This document shows, piece by piece, positions 34,773-44,938 of a stretch of DNA of 64,000 nt (position 1 is the stretch's first letter; each line of letters begins with the position of its first letter). The translations under genes and the position numbers were made by a program. The notes beneath the pieces are model-generated. The model searched no databases, was not told where the DNA came from, and was given only the letters and a program-made list of their open reading frames with translations. This stretch comes from Promethearchaeota archaeon (GTDB lineage Archaea > Asgardarchaeota > Lokiarchaeia > Helarchaeales > RDOG01), in contig RDOG01000002.1 of assembly GCA_011365055.1 (NCBI GenBank), positions 62,001-126,000 of the forward strand. The letters are read 5' to 3'.

Positions 34773-36821
34773 TTAGAGTATTTTACTTCCAGAAGGCACG
34801 TCCTTATCTGGTATTAATAAAATAGGTTTTCCATCAATATCAGCAGCCAATAACATGCCGTTGGATAGTTCTCCACGAATTTTTTTAGGTTCAAGATTAG
34901 TTAAAACCACTATTTTCTTATCTATCAAGTCCTTAGATTCATATTGTTCACCAATCCCAGCAATTATTTGACGTTGTTCATTTTCAATTTGAACTTGAAG
35001 TTTTATTAATTTATCCGCGTTTTTTACCTTCTCTGCACTAATTATTTTTGCAATTCTAATGTCTAATTTCTTAAAATCATCATATTTGATGGTCATAACA
35101 TCATCTTTCCTTTTTTTTTCTTTTATGCTTCTAATTCTTGATAAATTCTCTTGTATTTTAATTATATCTATTTTAGAGAATAATATTTTAGGTTTAGGAA
35201 TTAAGTGTTCATCGGGAATTAATAATTTCGAGCCATCTTGCCAATTAATTTTAATATTTGAAAAGTTTAACAACTCTCTCAATTGTTTTATAGTGAAAGG
35301 AATGAATGGTTCTAAATAGATTGATAACGAAGCTACTAATTGAATTGAGATGTTCAAGCAAGTTTCCACTTCTGAGAGTTTATTTTTTTCTTTAATTTTC
35401 TTCCATGGCTCCTTATTAGATAGATATAAATTACCTTCTCTCGCTAAAGAAATAATTTCTCTTAAAGCTTTTTTAAATTCAAAAGCTTCAATTAAAGAAC
35501 CAATATTTTCGGAGGAATTTTTTATTAAATTAATAATATTTTCATCAAGTTCATCTAATTTTCGCTTAGGAGGAACCTTTCCCTTAAAATATCGAAAAAT
35601 AAAAGTCAAAGTTCTATTAATCATATTTCCAAGCACGTCATTTAGATCCCCATTAATTGCATTCTCAAATTCTCGCCATGAAAAAGATGTATCTTTTGTT
35701 TCAGGACGATTGAAAATGAGAAAATATCTCCAATAATCTGCGGGAGCTAATTCCAATGCTTCATTAATCCAAATTCCAACGCCTCGGGATTTAGAAAATT
35801 TTTTAGTCTCAAAAAGCAAGAATTCCGTTGATGCTACATTATATGGTAAAACATAATCTTCTTTTGTAGCTAATAATAAAGCAGGAAACATTAATAAATG
35901 AAAGGGAATGTTATCTTTTCCTATAAAAAAGACAGTTCGCGTGTTTTTATCAAACCAAAATTCTTTCCATTTATTAGGAGTCTTGTTATTAATAGCCCAC
36001 TCTTTCGAAGCAGATATATAGCCTAATACAGCCTCAAACCAGACATAAATTGTCTTATTTACTGCACCTCTAAAAGGAGCAGGAATGCCCCAATCGAGAT
36101 CTCTTGTTATAGATCGAGGTCTTAAACCTTCATTTAATCGAGCAATACAAAAAGTTTTTGCATTTTCAGGAATAATTTCATGTTTTTCAATAAATTTGCT
36201 CAGTGGTTCTTGAAATTTGGGATAATCAAAATACCAATGCTTAGTTTTTTTTAAAATTGGAGTATTTCCACATATAACACAATGAGGGTTTATTAGTTGA
36301 ACAGGAGTCAATAATTTTCCACATGCAGGATTATCACATTGATCACCTCGAGCTGGAATATCGGATTCACAATGAGGGCATGTTCCTTCTACAAAGCGAT
36401 CAGGGAGAAACATATTGTCGTTAGGGCAATAAGTCATTTCTTCTTCTTGCTGGAAGATATATCCATTCTTTTCTATTTTTGTAAAAAAATCTTGTGTAAA
36501 TTGAATATGATTAGGATGGTGAGTTTTTGTATAATTATCATAAGAAATTCCCCATTTCAGAAATAATTCTTTGATCATTTCATGATTTCGATTTGTAAAT
36601 TCCTCGGGAGATGTGCCTTCTTTTAATGCGGCAACTTTATTAGGAGTCCCGTGCTGATCTGAACCAGAAACTAGAATTACTTCATCACCCTTCAGTCTAA
36701 GATAACGGGCAAATACATCTGCAGAAAGAACACTCCCAATCATATTTCCTAAATGTGGAATAGCATTAACATACGGCCAAGCTGAGGTGATGACCCATTT
36801 GCTTCGTCCCATCATTCTCAA
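34773..36821 (-). CDS. metG: Methionyl-tRNA synthetase
   Basis: The 682-residue class I synthetase has HLGN at 23-26 (HIGH motif), KFSKSRG near 338 (KMSKS), and a zinc-binding insertion with four Cys pairs (CPN, CPHC, CDNPAC, CVIC; about 130-185). The C-terminal EMAP-II-type tRNA-binding domain (about 575-682; KLDIRIAKIISAEKV) is fused in the same chain. It charges tRNA-Met. The start is uncertain among closely spaced TTG/ATG codons at 36812-36821. Downstream is a radical SAM gene at 31 bases. Confidence 0.95.
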   Translation of the reverse strand: MRMMGRSKWVITSAWPYVNAIPHLGNMIGSVLSADVFARYLRLKGDEVILVSGSDQHGTPNKVAALKEGTSPEEFTNRNHEMIKELFLKWGISYDNYTKTHHPNHIQFTQDFFTKIEKNGYIFQQEEEMTYCPNDNMFLPDRFVEGTCPHCESDIPARGDQCDNPACGKLLTPVQLINPHCVICGNTPILKKTKHWYFDYPKFQEPLSKFIEKHEIIPENAKTFCIARLNEGLRPRSITRDLDWGIPAPFRGAVNKTIYVWFEAVLGYISASKEWAINNKTPNKWKEFWFDKNTRTVFFIGKDNIPFHLLMFPALLLATKEDYVLPYNVASTEFLLFETKKFSKSRGVGIWINEALELAPADYWRYFLIFNRPETKDTSFSWREFENAINGDLNDVLGNMINRTLTFIFRYFKGKVPPKRKLDELDENIINLIKNSSENIGSLIEAFEFKKALREIISLAREGNLYLSNKEPWKKIKEKNKLSEVETCLNISIQLVASLSIYLEPFIPFTIKQLRELLNFSNIKINWQDGSKLLIPDEHLIPKPKILFSKIDIIKIQENLSRIRSIKEKKRKDDVMTIKYDDFKKLDIRIAKIISAEKVKNADKLIKLQVQIENEQRQIIAGIGEQYESKDLIDKKIVVLTNLEPKKIRGELSNGMLLAADIDGKPILLIPDKDVPSGSKIL

Positions 36822-36969
36822 CGTTTTTCATTTTTTCATTCTTACGATAAATACTCAATAAATTTAATTTAAAATTAATAGAACACAATCATAAATAATT
36901 TATTAATTTTTTTAAAGAGAAAAATAAGACACGATAGATTATGGAATAAAATGATTATTAATCTAAAAA

Positions 36970-37413
36970 TTAGTATCTAGCAGATGGAATTTCCTTAATA
37001 ATTTGTCCTAACTTATCTACAATTTTTTCTAATTTTTCCACGTATTTGGGGGAAATAATTTTCTTAGCTTCTTCAACTGTATTATTCATTGAAATTACTA
37101 AATCGTCCAAGGTCTCCTTATCAATAACTTCAGCTGATTCTGCCTGATAAAATGAGTTCATTTGATTCAAAGTCGAAAAACTTTGTTGAATGAAAATTTT
37201 TGCGCATAAAGCATCTTCGCATTCAACTGCTACTTTAAGACAACCTAAAAAATGTTGTGCTAAAATGTTTAAATTTGTTCTAATTTCCATTACTTTTTGG
37301 ATTACGTCAAAAAGATTTAGATATTTATCTTGAGATAGCCTTAATTTATTCTCTTCTTCCCTCAGTTCATCAATAATTTTTTCAATATTAGTTCCTCGTC
37401 CCAGATTTTTCAA
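36970..37413 (-). CDS. Helical protein of unknown function, start uncertain
   Basis: The 147-residue version starts at TTG 37413 without a ribosome site. The same frame stays open to 37503 and the added part (RDPWEFLALSEKEPSLSEI) looks coding. It has no usual start codon, but an out-of-frame ATG preceded by AAGGTA lies at 37508-37510. Either an unusual start or a one-base error near the N-terminus is likely. The body is helical (IDELREEENKLRL, KIVDKLGQIIKEI) with three Cys (57-70). The family is unknown. Confidence 0.55.
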   Translation of the reverse strand: MKNLGRGTNIEKIIDELREEENKLRLSQDKYLNLFDVIQKVMEIRTNLNILAQHFLGCLKVAVECEDALCAKIFIQQSFSTLNQMNSFYQAESAEVIDKETLDDLVISMNNTVEEAKKIISPKYVEKLEKIVDKLGQIIKEIPSARY

Positions 37414-37756
37414 ATAATCGTTAATATAATCATTAATTTCTTTTTTTATTTCTGATAGTGAGGGTTCTTTTTCACTCAGCGCTAAAAACTCCCAAGGATC
37501 TCGTCATTACCTTAAAAAATTTTAGATTCAGACTATTTCTCTAAAGATATTTCTATTAAATTTAATATTCTACACACATTTAAAAATGTTCGGAATTTAG
37601 CATTTGGTTATTTTTCAATCCTTTGCTGTCATATTTGCGAATATTGACTTTTTTCTTTTTAATTTAAAAATATAGATTGACTAATATAAGACATTATTAA
37701 AAAATTTCTCAAAATAAAGTAAAAAAGGTTTAAAATATTTATTCATCCTTTATCTA

Positions 37757-38998
37757 TTGATGTCATTCGAATACAAGTTGTTTCGAAGATTAATTTTTTG
37801 TAAAATTAAGAAGGGAGATGATTTAAAGCAATTTTTACAAATTTTAAAAGAAGATGATTGGAAGAGTGACTATTGGGGAAAAAGAGGAGCAAAGTATTCT
37901 TTGACTAAAAAGGATTCTGAGGAAACTCGTTACCATCTCCGAATTTATCGAATTGAAAATTATTACTATGTATTAGTTCATAAAGAACCCACAGTCCTAG
38001 GGAATATTAATTTTCACGTCAAAGGACTTCTTGATAGGCTTAAATCAACTTTCAAATCACAAAAAGAGTATTTAACTGATGATGATAAATTAGAATTGGC
38101 TAATTATGAGGAAGGTAATGAATATTTAAGTGAATTGGTAAATAAAAAGAAAGTCTTAAATAAGATTTGCAAATTTGATCTTGAAGAAAGCGAATTAAAA
38201 TTATTTTCTTCAATTTTTGGAATAGTTAGTTTAAAATTGCCATTCGAAATCTTGATTGAGGATTTGGGAGAGGCAATAGGATCAGAAAATGCTCATAATT
38301 TTTATTTAATTTTAAAAAAATTAATGAATATTTTAGAATTCAGATTAATATCACCCACACATAAAGATTTTTTAATATTTGAATCACCATCCGTTAAGAA
38401 TTTTAAATTATACATAAAAAGAATAAGAATAAATAAAATTGATGTTGATAAAATAAGAGAAGATATATTTGATTATGGAGAAGTTTATGTCATATTAATA
38501 CCAATGAAACATGATAATATTCCTCCAAATATAATAGAGATTTTAGAAAAAAATCGAATTGGAATTATTCACTCTATGATGTTTTTAAAATTATTTAATA
38601 TCTATTCAAGTTCTCCTTATAGCCATGAAAAATTGCATGAATTAGTAAAAATACACGGATTAATAGATTCTAACGATATTGATGAAATTTTCCAACCCCT
38701 AGATATATCAGAATTATCAAAAAACACGCTCGAAGTTTTTAGATTTTTAAAAGAACAGAATGATTGGGTCTATTTAGACTTATTAATAAATGAATTCATT
38801 AAAAATAAGAAATTTCCAAAGAAAGAAGGAAAGTTAATTTTACAATTTTTGACACACCCGCTGATAAATTTGGTTATAACTAAAAAAGAAAAGCGGTTAT
38901 TAAGAAAGGATAGAACAATGTATAGAGCAATTAAGAATTTTGACGAAATTCAATATAGATTGAAAACGGTGAAAAAATTATTAAATAATATCATTTAA
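37757..38998 (+). CDS. Unknown protein, 413 residues
   Basis: The sequence has an alpha/beta N-terminal region (KLFRRLIFCKIKKGDDLKQFL, YYYVLVHKEPTVLGNINFHVKGLLDRL). A helical middle follows and then a C-terminal winged-helix-like part (about 300-400) with LEVFRFLKEQNDWVYLDLLINEFI. The start is probably ATG 37760, leaderless, as a TATA-like TTTAAAATA lies 25-30 bases upstream. No family is recognised. Confidence 0.6.
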   Translation: MMSFEYKLFRRLIFCKIKKGDDLKQFLQILKEDDWKSDYWGKRGAKYSLTKKDSEETRYHLRIYRIENYYYVLVHKEPTVLGNINFHVKGLLDRLKSTFKSQKEYLTDDDKLELANYEEGNEYLSELVNKKKVLNKICKFDLEESELKLFSSIFGIVSLKLPFEILIEDLGEAIGSENAHNFYLILKKLMNILEFRLISPTHKDFLIFESPSVKNFKLYIKRIRINKIDVDKIREDIFDYGEVYVILIPMKHDNIPPNIIEILEKNRIGIIHSMMFLKLFNIYSSSPYSHEKLHELVKIHGLIDSNDIDEIFQPLDISELSKNTLEVFRFLKEQNDWVYLDLLINEFIKNKKFPKKEGKLILQFLTHPLINLVITKKEKRLLRKDRTMYRAIKNFDEIQYRLKTVKKLLNNII

Positions 38999-39015
38999 TT
39001 TTTAATCTATTCATT

Positions 39016-39387
39016 TTATAATAAAGGTAAATCATCAAGACCTAATTTTGTTGCTTGATCGTCTGTAATTGGACCAATAGCTAATGCCGTTTTTGTTCCT
39101 GGTGGAATTTGAGTTAACCCAGCGTCTTGAATAAGAGCATTTGGATATCCATTTTTATTTGCCAAATCTTGAAATTTAAGAAGAATATCCAAGGAAGAGG
39201 CTTTTATTACAACTTTTTTTTGTCCTTCACGAATCCATTTTTGCCAATATGATTGATAATTCGAATTTTTTCTTGCGACTTCAGAATTTGAAACCGCAGC
39301 ATGGGCTACTTGTACAGCAAGTTTTCCCTTACCCATTTTTATATCTGTTCTTATTAAAATGACTTGTTTAAATTCAAAATTTTTCAT
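39016..39387 (-). CDS. pth2: Peptidyl-tRNA hydrolase, Pth2 type
   Basis: The 123 residues are typical of Pth2: FKQVILIRTDIKMGKGKLAVQVAHAAV at the start, KKVVIKASSLDILLKF, then DAGLTQIPPGTKTALAIGP near the end. Pth2 releases peptides from peptidyl-tRNA that drops off ribosomes. It follows the KH-domain gene by 6 bases on the same strand, so the two form a translation-related operon. Confidence 0.95.
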   Translation of the reverse strand: MKNFEFKQVILIRTDIKMGKGKLAVQVAHAAVSNSEVARKNSNYQSYWQKWIREGQKKVVIKASSLDILLKFQDLANKNGYPNALIQDAGLTQIPPGTKTALAIGPITDDQATKLGLDDLPLL

Positions 39388-39393
39388 TTTTAT

Positions 39394-39906
39394 CTATTCA
39401 AAAGCAATCCTAATGTGTTCATCAGTCAAAGAATAAACAATATCTTCTAAAATTTCTATAGATGCAGGTAATTTTTTCTGATCACTTCTATAGATCCTAA
39501 CCTTGGATTCAGTCTCTCCTGTCGGGAGATAAATTTGATTTATGCCCAAGATTCTTGCAGGGGCAACGAGATTTTCTAATACATTCTTGATATCTTTCGT
39601 TTTTTCAATGAATCGAAATCGCTTATCAGGATAACTTTTTTCCAATTCGCGCAATATTTTACCACGTTGACCAGCAATTTTATTCAAATCACCTTTTCCA
39701 ACTTGTAATACGACCATATCAGCTATTTCGCTTGCTTTAACAAATGTAATTGATTCTAAAACTTTAAATTTTTTTTCTAATTCTATCAATTCTTTTGTAT
39801 ATTCTATATCTAAGCTTGTAATTTTACCATTTTCAACATTCTCAGTACAAGCTCCACATAGCACGCCGCTAATGGCACATATTTTACAAATAGGCATTTT
39901 TTTCAT
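39394..39906 (-). CDS. KH-domain protein with N-terminal zinc knuckles (NusA-like)
   Basis: The 170 residues start with a zinc site CKICAISGVLCGAC (about 7-20). One KH-like domain follows at about 55-110 (ADMVVLQVGKGDLNKIAGQRGKILREL) with the GxxG-type loop GQRG. The C-terminal part (about 115-170) is strand-rich. It belongs to a group of archaeal KH proteins related to NusA and bound to RNA or transcription. The operon link with pth2 supports a translation or RNA role. The exact family name is uncertain. Confidence 0.75.
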   Translation of the reverse strand: MKKMPICKICAISGVLCGACTENVENGKITSLDIEYTKELIELEKKFKVLESITFVKASEIADMVVLQVGKGDLNKIAGQRGKILRELEKSYPDKRFRFIEKTKDIKNVLENLVAPARILGINQIYLPTGETESKVRIYRSDQKKLPASIEILEDIVYSLTDEHIRIAFE

Positions 39907-40311
39907 AAAAATTTCGTCCAGAAAATTTCATCTTAATATAAGTAGGAATATTTCAAGAAAAGATGTGAAATATATCAAGAATTCCTTGAAAGTATCTATC
40001 AAAAAATTTGTTTTTAAATTTTATTTTTATTTTTATTTCATTTAAAATTACAATTATTAAAATGAGTATCGAAATTAACTTTAAATCATTTAAATGCATT
40101 TATTTCATAAAATATTCATATTTCTAAGAAATATCGAATATTAAAATTAATAAATTTTGGTTACATGTAATAGTTAGAACGCATATCATAAACTTTTAAA
40201 ATTGATTCTAAATAAAACATTTGAAATCTTTTTTATTATTAATCATATAGAAAAATAGTCTTTTTTAACAATAATAGTCTTTTTTAATAAAATTTGAAAT
40301 GGTGAAAAAAA
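39907..40311. other. Divergent promoter region with a 15-bp direct repeat
   Basis: About 405 very AT-rich bases lie between divergent transcription units and no gene is found. AATAGTCTTTTTTAA occurs twice, at 40254-40268 and 40273-40287, with a 19-base period, just 25-60 bases upstream of the TTG start of the 40312 gene. The position suits a regulator-binding site or a duplicated promoter element. Confidence 0.5.
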
Positions 40312-40815
40312 TTGGCAACACCTTCTAGAAAATCACAATCTTTACAAAGTGAAATAAATGAATGGGCTTCAAATATTAAAAAAATTGACTCAAAGCAAGA
40401 TTTATTGATAAAGAAAATTTTATCAAAGGTTGCAGCGCTGATAGAAAGTAAAGACCTTGCGGATAAAGCAAATCTTGCGAAAGAAATTGAGGATTTCTCC
40501 TATGATATAATTAACGAACTAGAAGAATTAATGAGCGTTATGGAATTAATAGGGGGAATCGAAAGGGAAATTGTGGACGTTAATCCTGTGTTAGAAGAAA
40601 TAAAAATCGGAAGAAGATTAACGGAAAAATTTAGAATTTCCATAAAAAATTTAGTTAAATCTTCATTCGATAGTTCCGACATAAAAAATGAAGTGTTTGA
40701 ACGTTTAAAGAATCATTATAAAGACTACAAAGAAATAGCTAATAGAATTAGGGAAAATTCCTATGAAATAATAGAAATTTTAAACCAAAATCTTTCTAAA
40801 TTTAGAAAACTATAA
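40312..40815 (+). CDS. Helical coiled protein, unknown function
   Basis: The 167 residues are almost entirely helical and charged, with heptad-like stretches (INEWASNIKKIDSKQDLLIKKILSK and later). It starts at TTG 40312, with GGTG 9 bases upstream. It is followed by hef after 158 bases. No family or motif is seen. Confidence 0.55.
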   Translation: MATPSRKSQSLQSEINEWASNIKKIDSKQDLLIKKILSKVAALIESKDLADKANLAKEIEDFSYDIINELEELMSVMELIGGIEREIVDVNPVLEEIKIGRRLTEKFRISIKNLVKSSFDSSDIKNEVFERLKNHYKDYKEIANRIRENSYEIIEILNQNLSKFRKL

Positions 40816-40973
40816 AATATTTTTATAATTTATTTTTTATTTTTATAATTATTAGTTTAAAAAAAAGAGGAAAATCTAGTTATTTCTTTTCATTATTTTT
40901 TTATGTCAGTCCTATATCTATTTATTAATATAACATCAGTTAAGAACTTGATATTATTTTCGGGAGAACATTC

Positions 40974-43268
40974 ATGGTTGATTATTTTAATCATTCTTTA
41001 CTAAAGAAGAACAGAATTGAGAGAAGATTATATCAAGAAACATTACTTGCTAAGTGTGTAACACAAAATTCTCTAATTATTCTTCCAACAGGATTAGGTA
41101 AAACCATAATTGCAATTTTAATGGCAGTAATGCGATTAAATAAATTCCCCAATTCACAAGTCATTTTTCTTGCTCCAACAAAACCTTTAGTGGAACAACA
41201 CAAAAAAACTTTTGAAGAAGTAATAAATATTGATCCATCAAAATTAGTTGTATTAACAGGATCAATCTCTCCTGAAAATAGAGAAGAATTTTATCAAAAT
41301 GCATCGATCATTTTTATTACTCCTCAAACCTTGCAAAACGATTTATTGAGAGGTAAAAGCTTGATAAACGTTTCTTTAATGGTTTTTGACGAAGCTCATA
41401 GAGCCATTGGTGACTATGCTTACCCATTTATTGCTAAACAATACATAAGCACTGCAGAAAGACCCTTAATACTTGGAATAACAGCATCTCCAGGATCAGA
41501 AGAAGAAAAAATTCGGGAAATAATACAAAACCTATTTATCGAACATATAGAAATTAGAACAGATACTTCAGCTGATGTAAAGGAATATATTCAAGAAACA
41601 AAATTCGAAAAATATTATATTGATTTACCTGAAAAATTTGAAAAATTAAGAAACTTAATAAAAGATGAATTAAAGAACGCTCTAAAATTATTAAAAGAAA
41701 ATAAATTAATTAATTCTATTGTTCTAGAAAATGTAAATCAAAAAGATCTTTTACAAGTACAAAGTATTCTAAGAAATAAGATTAAAAGTGATTATGTAGA
41801 ACCAATAATTTGGGAATTAATTAAAGTTACATCTATTTCAATTAAATTATCTCACATGTTAAATTTAATAGAGACACAAGGGCTTTCTTCATTTAAGGAT
41901 TATTTAAAAAAAATTGAAATGGGCAAGACAAAATCGGATTTAATGATCATAAATTCTCCTTTTTTTGAGGAAATTAAAGCATTGGCTAATAGTCTTTTAG
42001 AAGAAGAAATAGAGCACCCAAAATTGAAATTGTTAAAAAATATAATTGATAAACAATTTCAAGAACATAAAGATTCAAGGATAATGGTTTTTGTTCATTA
42101 TAGAAATTCTGCTAAAAAAGTTACAGAAATATTAGAAAGTTCAAAATTAATTCGACCCATACGTTTTGTAGGACAAGCTTCTAGGCGGAATGATAAGGGA
42201 TTAAAACAAAAAGAACAAATTGAGATCATACAACAATTTAAAGATGGGCTCTATAATGTTTTAATAGCGACATCAGTCGCAGAAGAAGGTTTAGATATAT
42301 CTGAAGTAGATTTGGTCATATTTTACGATACTGTTCCGAGTAGTATTAGAAGCATACAAAGGAGAGGCAGAACAGGAAGAAAGCGCGCAGGAAGAGTAGT
42401 TATTTTAATGGCAAAAGGTACAAAAGATGAGGGATATTTTTGGGTTTCAAAAAGAAAAGAAACACGAATGAAAAAGAATCTTGAAAATATCCAAAAAATT
42501 ACTCAATCTATTAATAAGGAGAAGGCTAAATCAAAAATAAAGTCGCTTGATTCATTCATAACAGATAAAAAAACAGAATTATTAAAAGTTAAAGACGGAA
42601 ACGAGATAACGATCATTATTGACTCGAGAGAAACTGCTTCCTCTGTTGCAAGAGAATTAAAAAATCTAAATTGCATGCTTGAGATTCAACAACTTACAGT
42701 TGGGGACTATATTGTTTCAGATCGAGTAGCTATTGAAAGAAAAAGTAATGATGATTTTGTTCAGTCAATAATTGATGGTAGGATTTGGGAAGAATTGATG
42801 AATCTTTCCTCCAATTATACGACTCCAATTTTGATCTTAGAGGGAGATCCGCCGCAGACCAATAAGAGGCTTCATATAAATGCTATTCTCGGAGCTCTTT
42901 CTACTATTTTAATAAAATTTAAACTACCAACAATATATTCTAGAAATGAGGCGGATACTGCAGCAATAATATTGGCTCTTGCTAAAAAAGAGCAGTTAGA
43001 GCAGAAAAGATCTATTAGGATAAGATATGAAAAAGCTGCGACTGAAAAATCTCAAATTTTAGAACGCGTAATTGCTGGAATTCCGGGCATAGATCTAAAA
43101 AGAAGTCGGTCGATCCTCACACATTTTGGAACTTTAAATAATATTTTTAAACAAAAAAAGGTAGATGAATTCATAAAAATTGAAGGGATAGGTAAAAAAA
43201 TAGCAGAAGAAATCATTGATATTTCTCAACATGAATATGAACCTAATGAGGATGTTGATAATGGGTGA
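40974..43268 (+). CDS. hef: Hef helicase-nuclease (FANCM/XPF family)
   Basis: The 764-residue protein has an SF2 helicase: Walker A LPTGLGKT (38-44), DEAH as VFDEAH (137-142), then QRRGRTGRKRAG for motif VI. A XPF-type nuclease follows with IIDSRE near 548 and VAIERKSNDDF near 587 (GDx(n)ERKx3D). A helix-hairpin-helix pair lies at the C-terminus (IPGIDLKRSRSIL, IEGIGKKIAEEI). Hef processes stalled replication forks. Its start is ATG 40974. The next small gene overlaps its end by 8 bases. Confidence 0.95.
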   Translation: MVDYFNHSLLKKNRIERRLYQETLLAKCVTQNSLIILPTGLGKTIIAILMAVMRLNKFPNSQVIFLAPTKPLVEQHKKTFEEVINIDPSKLVVLTGSISPENREEFYQNASIIFITPQTLQNDLLRGKSLINVSLMVFDEAHRAIGDYAYPFIAKQYISTAERPLILGITASPGSEEEKIREIIQNLFIEHIEIRTDTSADVKEYIQETKFEKYYIDLPEKFEKLRNLIKDELKNALKLLKENKLINSIVLENVNQKDLLQVQSILRNKIKSDYVEPIIWELIKVTSISIKLSHMLNLIETQGLSSFKDYLKKIEMGKTKSDLMIINSPFFEEIKALANSLLEEEIEHPKLKLLKNIIDKQFQEHKDSRIMVFVHYRNSAKKVTEILESSKLIRPIRFVGQASRRNDKGLKQKEQIEIIQQFKDGLYNVLIATSVAEEGLDISEVDLVIFYDTVPSSIRSIQRRGRTGRKRAGRVVILMAKGTKDEGYFWVSKRKETRMKKNLENIQKITQSINKEKAKSKIKSLDSFITDKKTELLKVKDGNEITIIIDSRETASSVARELKNLNCMLEIQQLTVGDYIVSDRVAIERKSNDDFVQSIIDGRIWEELMNLSSNYTTPILILEGDPPQTNKRLHINAILGALSTILIKFKLPTIYSRNEADTAAIILALAKKEQLEQKRSIRIRYEKAATEKSQILERVIAGIPGIDLKRSRSILTHFGTLNNIFKQKKVDEFIKIEGIGKKIAEEIIDISQHEYEPNEDVDNG

Positions 43269-43491
43269 AAATGAAGAGTGTAAAATATGTTTTAGAAAAC
43301 CTATGGAAAAGGGTTATTGTAAATATCATCTTGAGGCATATAATAATTTAAATAATACCTATCTTGACTGGAAAAAAGCATATAATGATAATTTAGAGTT
43401 TAAAGATTATTTAAAAAAAATTGTCACTAATAAATTTACTGGAGAATGGGTTCGAGAGGTAGCCGTAGAGCTTATGAAAAAAGAATTATAA
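43261..43491 (+). CDS. Small zinc-binding protein coupled to hef
   Basis: A start at ATG 43261, overlapping the hef stop by 8 bases, gives 76 residues; the longer frame from 43216 is unlikely. The N-terminus has CKICFRKPMEKGYCKYH (C-x2-C ... C-x2-H). The rest is helical (YLDWKKAYNDNLEFKDYLKKI, EWVREVAVELMKKEL). Translational coupling to hef points to a fork-repair accessory. No family name is known to me. Confidence 0.65.
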   Translation: MGENEECKICFRKPMEKGYCKYHLEAYNNLNNTYLDWKKAYNDNLEFKDYLKKIVTNKFTGEWVREVAVELMKKEL

Positions 43492-43499
43492 GTAATTTT

Positions 43500-44855
43500 T
43501 TAGATATTCTCTATTAAATCAACAAGAATTTTGGTCTCTTTACTCGAATAATTCTTAGGATTCAAGATATTTTTCGGATCGAAAACGGATTTTATTTGAT
43601 CTTTATAATTATGTTGTAATTTTTGATCATCATCAAATAACATTTGATTCCAGAGACTTAATCCAAAATCAGGAATTAATCCATCTCCAAGAGTCTTGAT
43701 AGTATCTAATAGTTTTAAACGCATTTTTATTATTTTTTTCATATCATCAATGGTATGATGAGATATTATTAAAACAAAATAAGAAGTTTGGTTAATTATT
43801 GTAATATCCAATTTGAGATTTAGTTGAAAAGTATCAATATATTTTTCAATTTCAATCAAAAATTTATTCGTATTTCCAATGAAGGTTTTAAATCCAAAAA
43901 TTAATGGTTTTTCCTTTATTAATTCCTTAAAAGTATTTGAATAGATGTTTTCTTGGAAATCTGAATAACTATAAATTTCAAATGTTTTTAACAACTGTAA
44001 ATTTGTTAACTTGGTTTTTAAATTTTCAATTTTTTGATCAATAGTCTCAATTATTAATTGATAGGTGTGTTTTTCCTTTAAATTTTCTTGTATGATTTTG
44101 ATGTAATTGATTTCTTGTTCCTTCCAATTATCTTGAAACCAATCAATTAATGTAGTTATTTGAGGTGAATCAAGCATAATGATTCTTAAATTTGTAGGTA
44201 TGGGATCAATCTTTAATATGGCTTTTAGAACAACACCCAAACTACCTTCTGAACCGATAAATAATGATGAAATGTTATATCCAGAAACATTTTTTAATGT
44301 TTTTGACCCTGTATTGATGATATCCCCATTTGATAAAATGATTTCTAAACCTAATATATAATTGGACGTGTAAAATCTGTAAGAATTCGAAACATTATTT
44401 CCAATTAATCCACCTATGGTTAATTTTTTATAATTATTAAATGAAGGAGGAAAATAAAATCCATTTTTCATTAATAATGGAATTAATTGTTCGATAGTCA
44501 CTCCACATTCAACAATTGCATATCTATCGGCAAAATTAATTTCTTCTATCTTATTAAATTTTGAAAGATCTAATAAAAACCCACCATTAGAAGGAAACAG
44601 TTGACCTGCTAAAGAATTACCTCCTCCTTTAGGGATAATTGGTATTTCTTTTTCATTTGCATATTGAATTATTTTTTTAATTTCTGAATAATCCTTTGGC
44701 TTTAATATTGCATCATATTGAAACTTATCAGTGGATACTTGAGATATATATTCAGAAAAAAATTCTAAATTCATTGATTTTTTTAAGACATTCGGATCTA
44801 TTTCAAAATCGGAGCATATGGCTTCTAAATCTTTTATTAATTGTTGCGAATTCAA
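43500..44855 (-). CDS. FAD-binding oxidoreductase, GlcD-like (second copy)
   Basis: The 451 residues match FAD/FMN-containing dehydrogenases: IPIIPKGGGNSLAGQLF binds the FAD pyrophosphate, and KLTIGGLIGNNVSNSYRF and SLFIGSEGSLGVV follow. The C-terminal cap is less conserved, ending FDPKNILNPKNY. It is third in an operon after GlcD-like and GlcF-like genes (83-base gap). It may be an alternative catalytic subunit for another 2-hydroxyacid. Confidence 0.8.
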   Translation of the reverse strand: MNSQQLIKDLEAICSDFEIDPNVLKKSMNLEFFSEYISQVSTDKFQYDAILKPKDYSEIKKIIQYANEKEIPIIPKGGGNSLAGQLFPSNGGFLLDLSKFNKIEEINFADRYAIVECGVTIEQLIPLLMKNGFYFPPSFNNYKKLTIGGLIGNNVSNSYRFYTSNYILGLEIILSNGDIINTGSKTLKNVSGYNISSLFIGSEGSLGVVLKAILKIDPIPTNLRIIMLDSPQITTLIDWFQDNWKEQEINYIKIIQENLKEKHTYQLIIETIDQKIENLKTKLTNLQLLKTFEIYSYSDFQENIYSNTFKELIKEKPLIFGFKTFIGNTNKFLIEIEKYIDTFQLNLKLDITIINQTSYFVLIISHHTIDDMKKIIKMRLKLLDTIKTLGDGLIPDFGLSLWNQMLFDDDQKLQHNYKDQIKSVFDPKNILNPKNYSSKETKILVDLIENI

Positions 44856-44938
44856 ATTCTATCACTTTTAATGATTTAAAAGAAAAAATAAAAAATTTTT
44901 GAAATATAATTTTTGATTAATTAAAAAAGAAAATTGAA

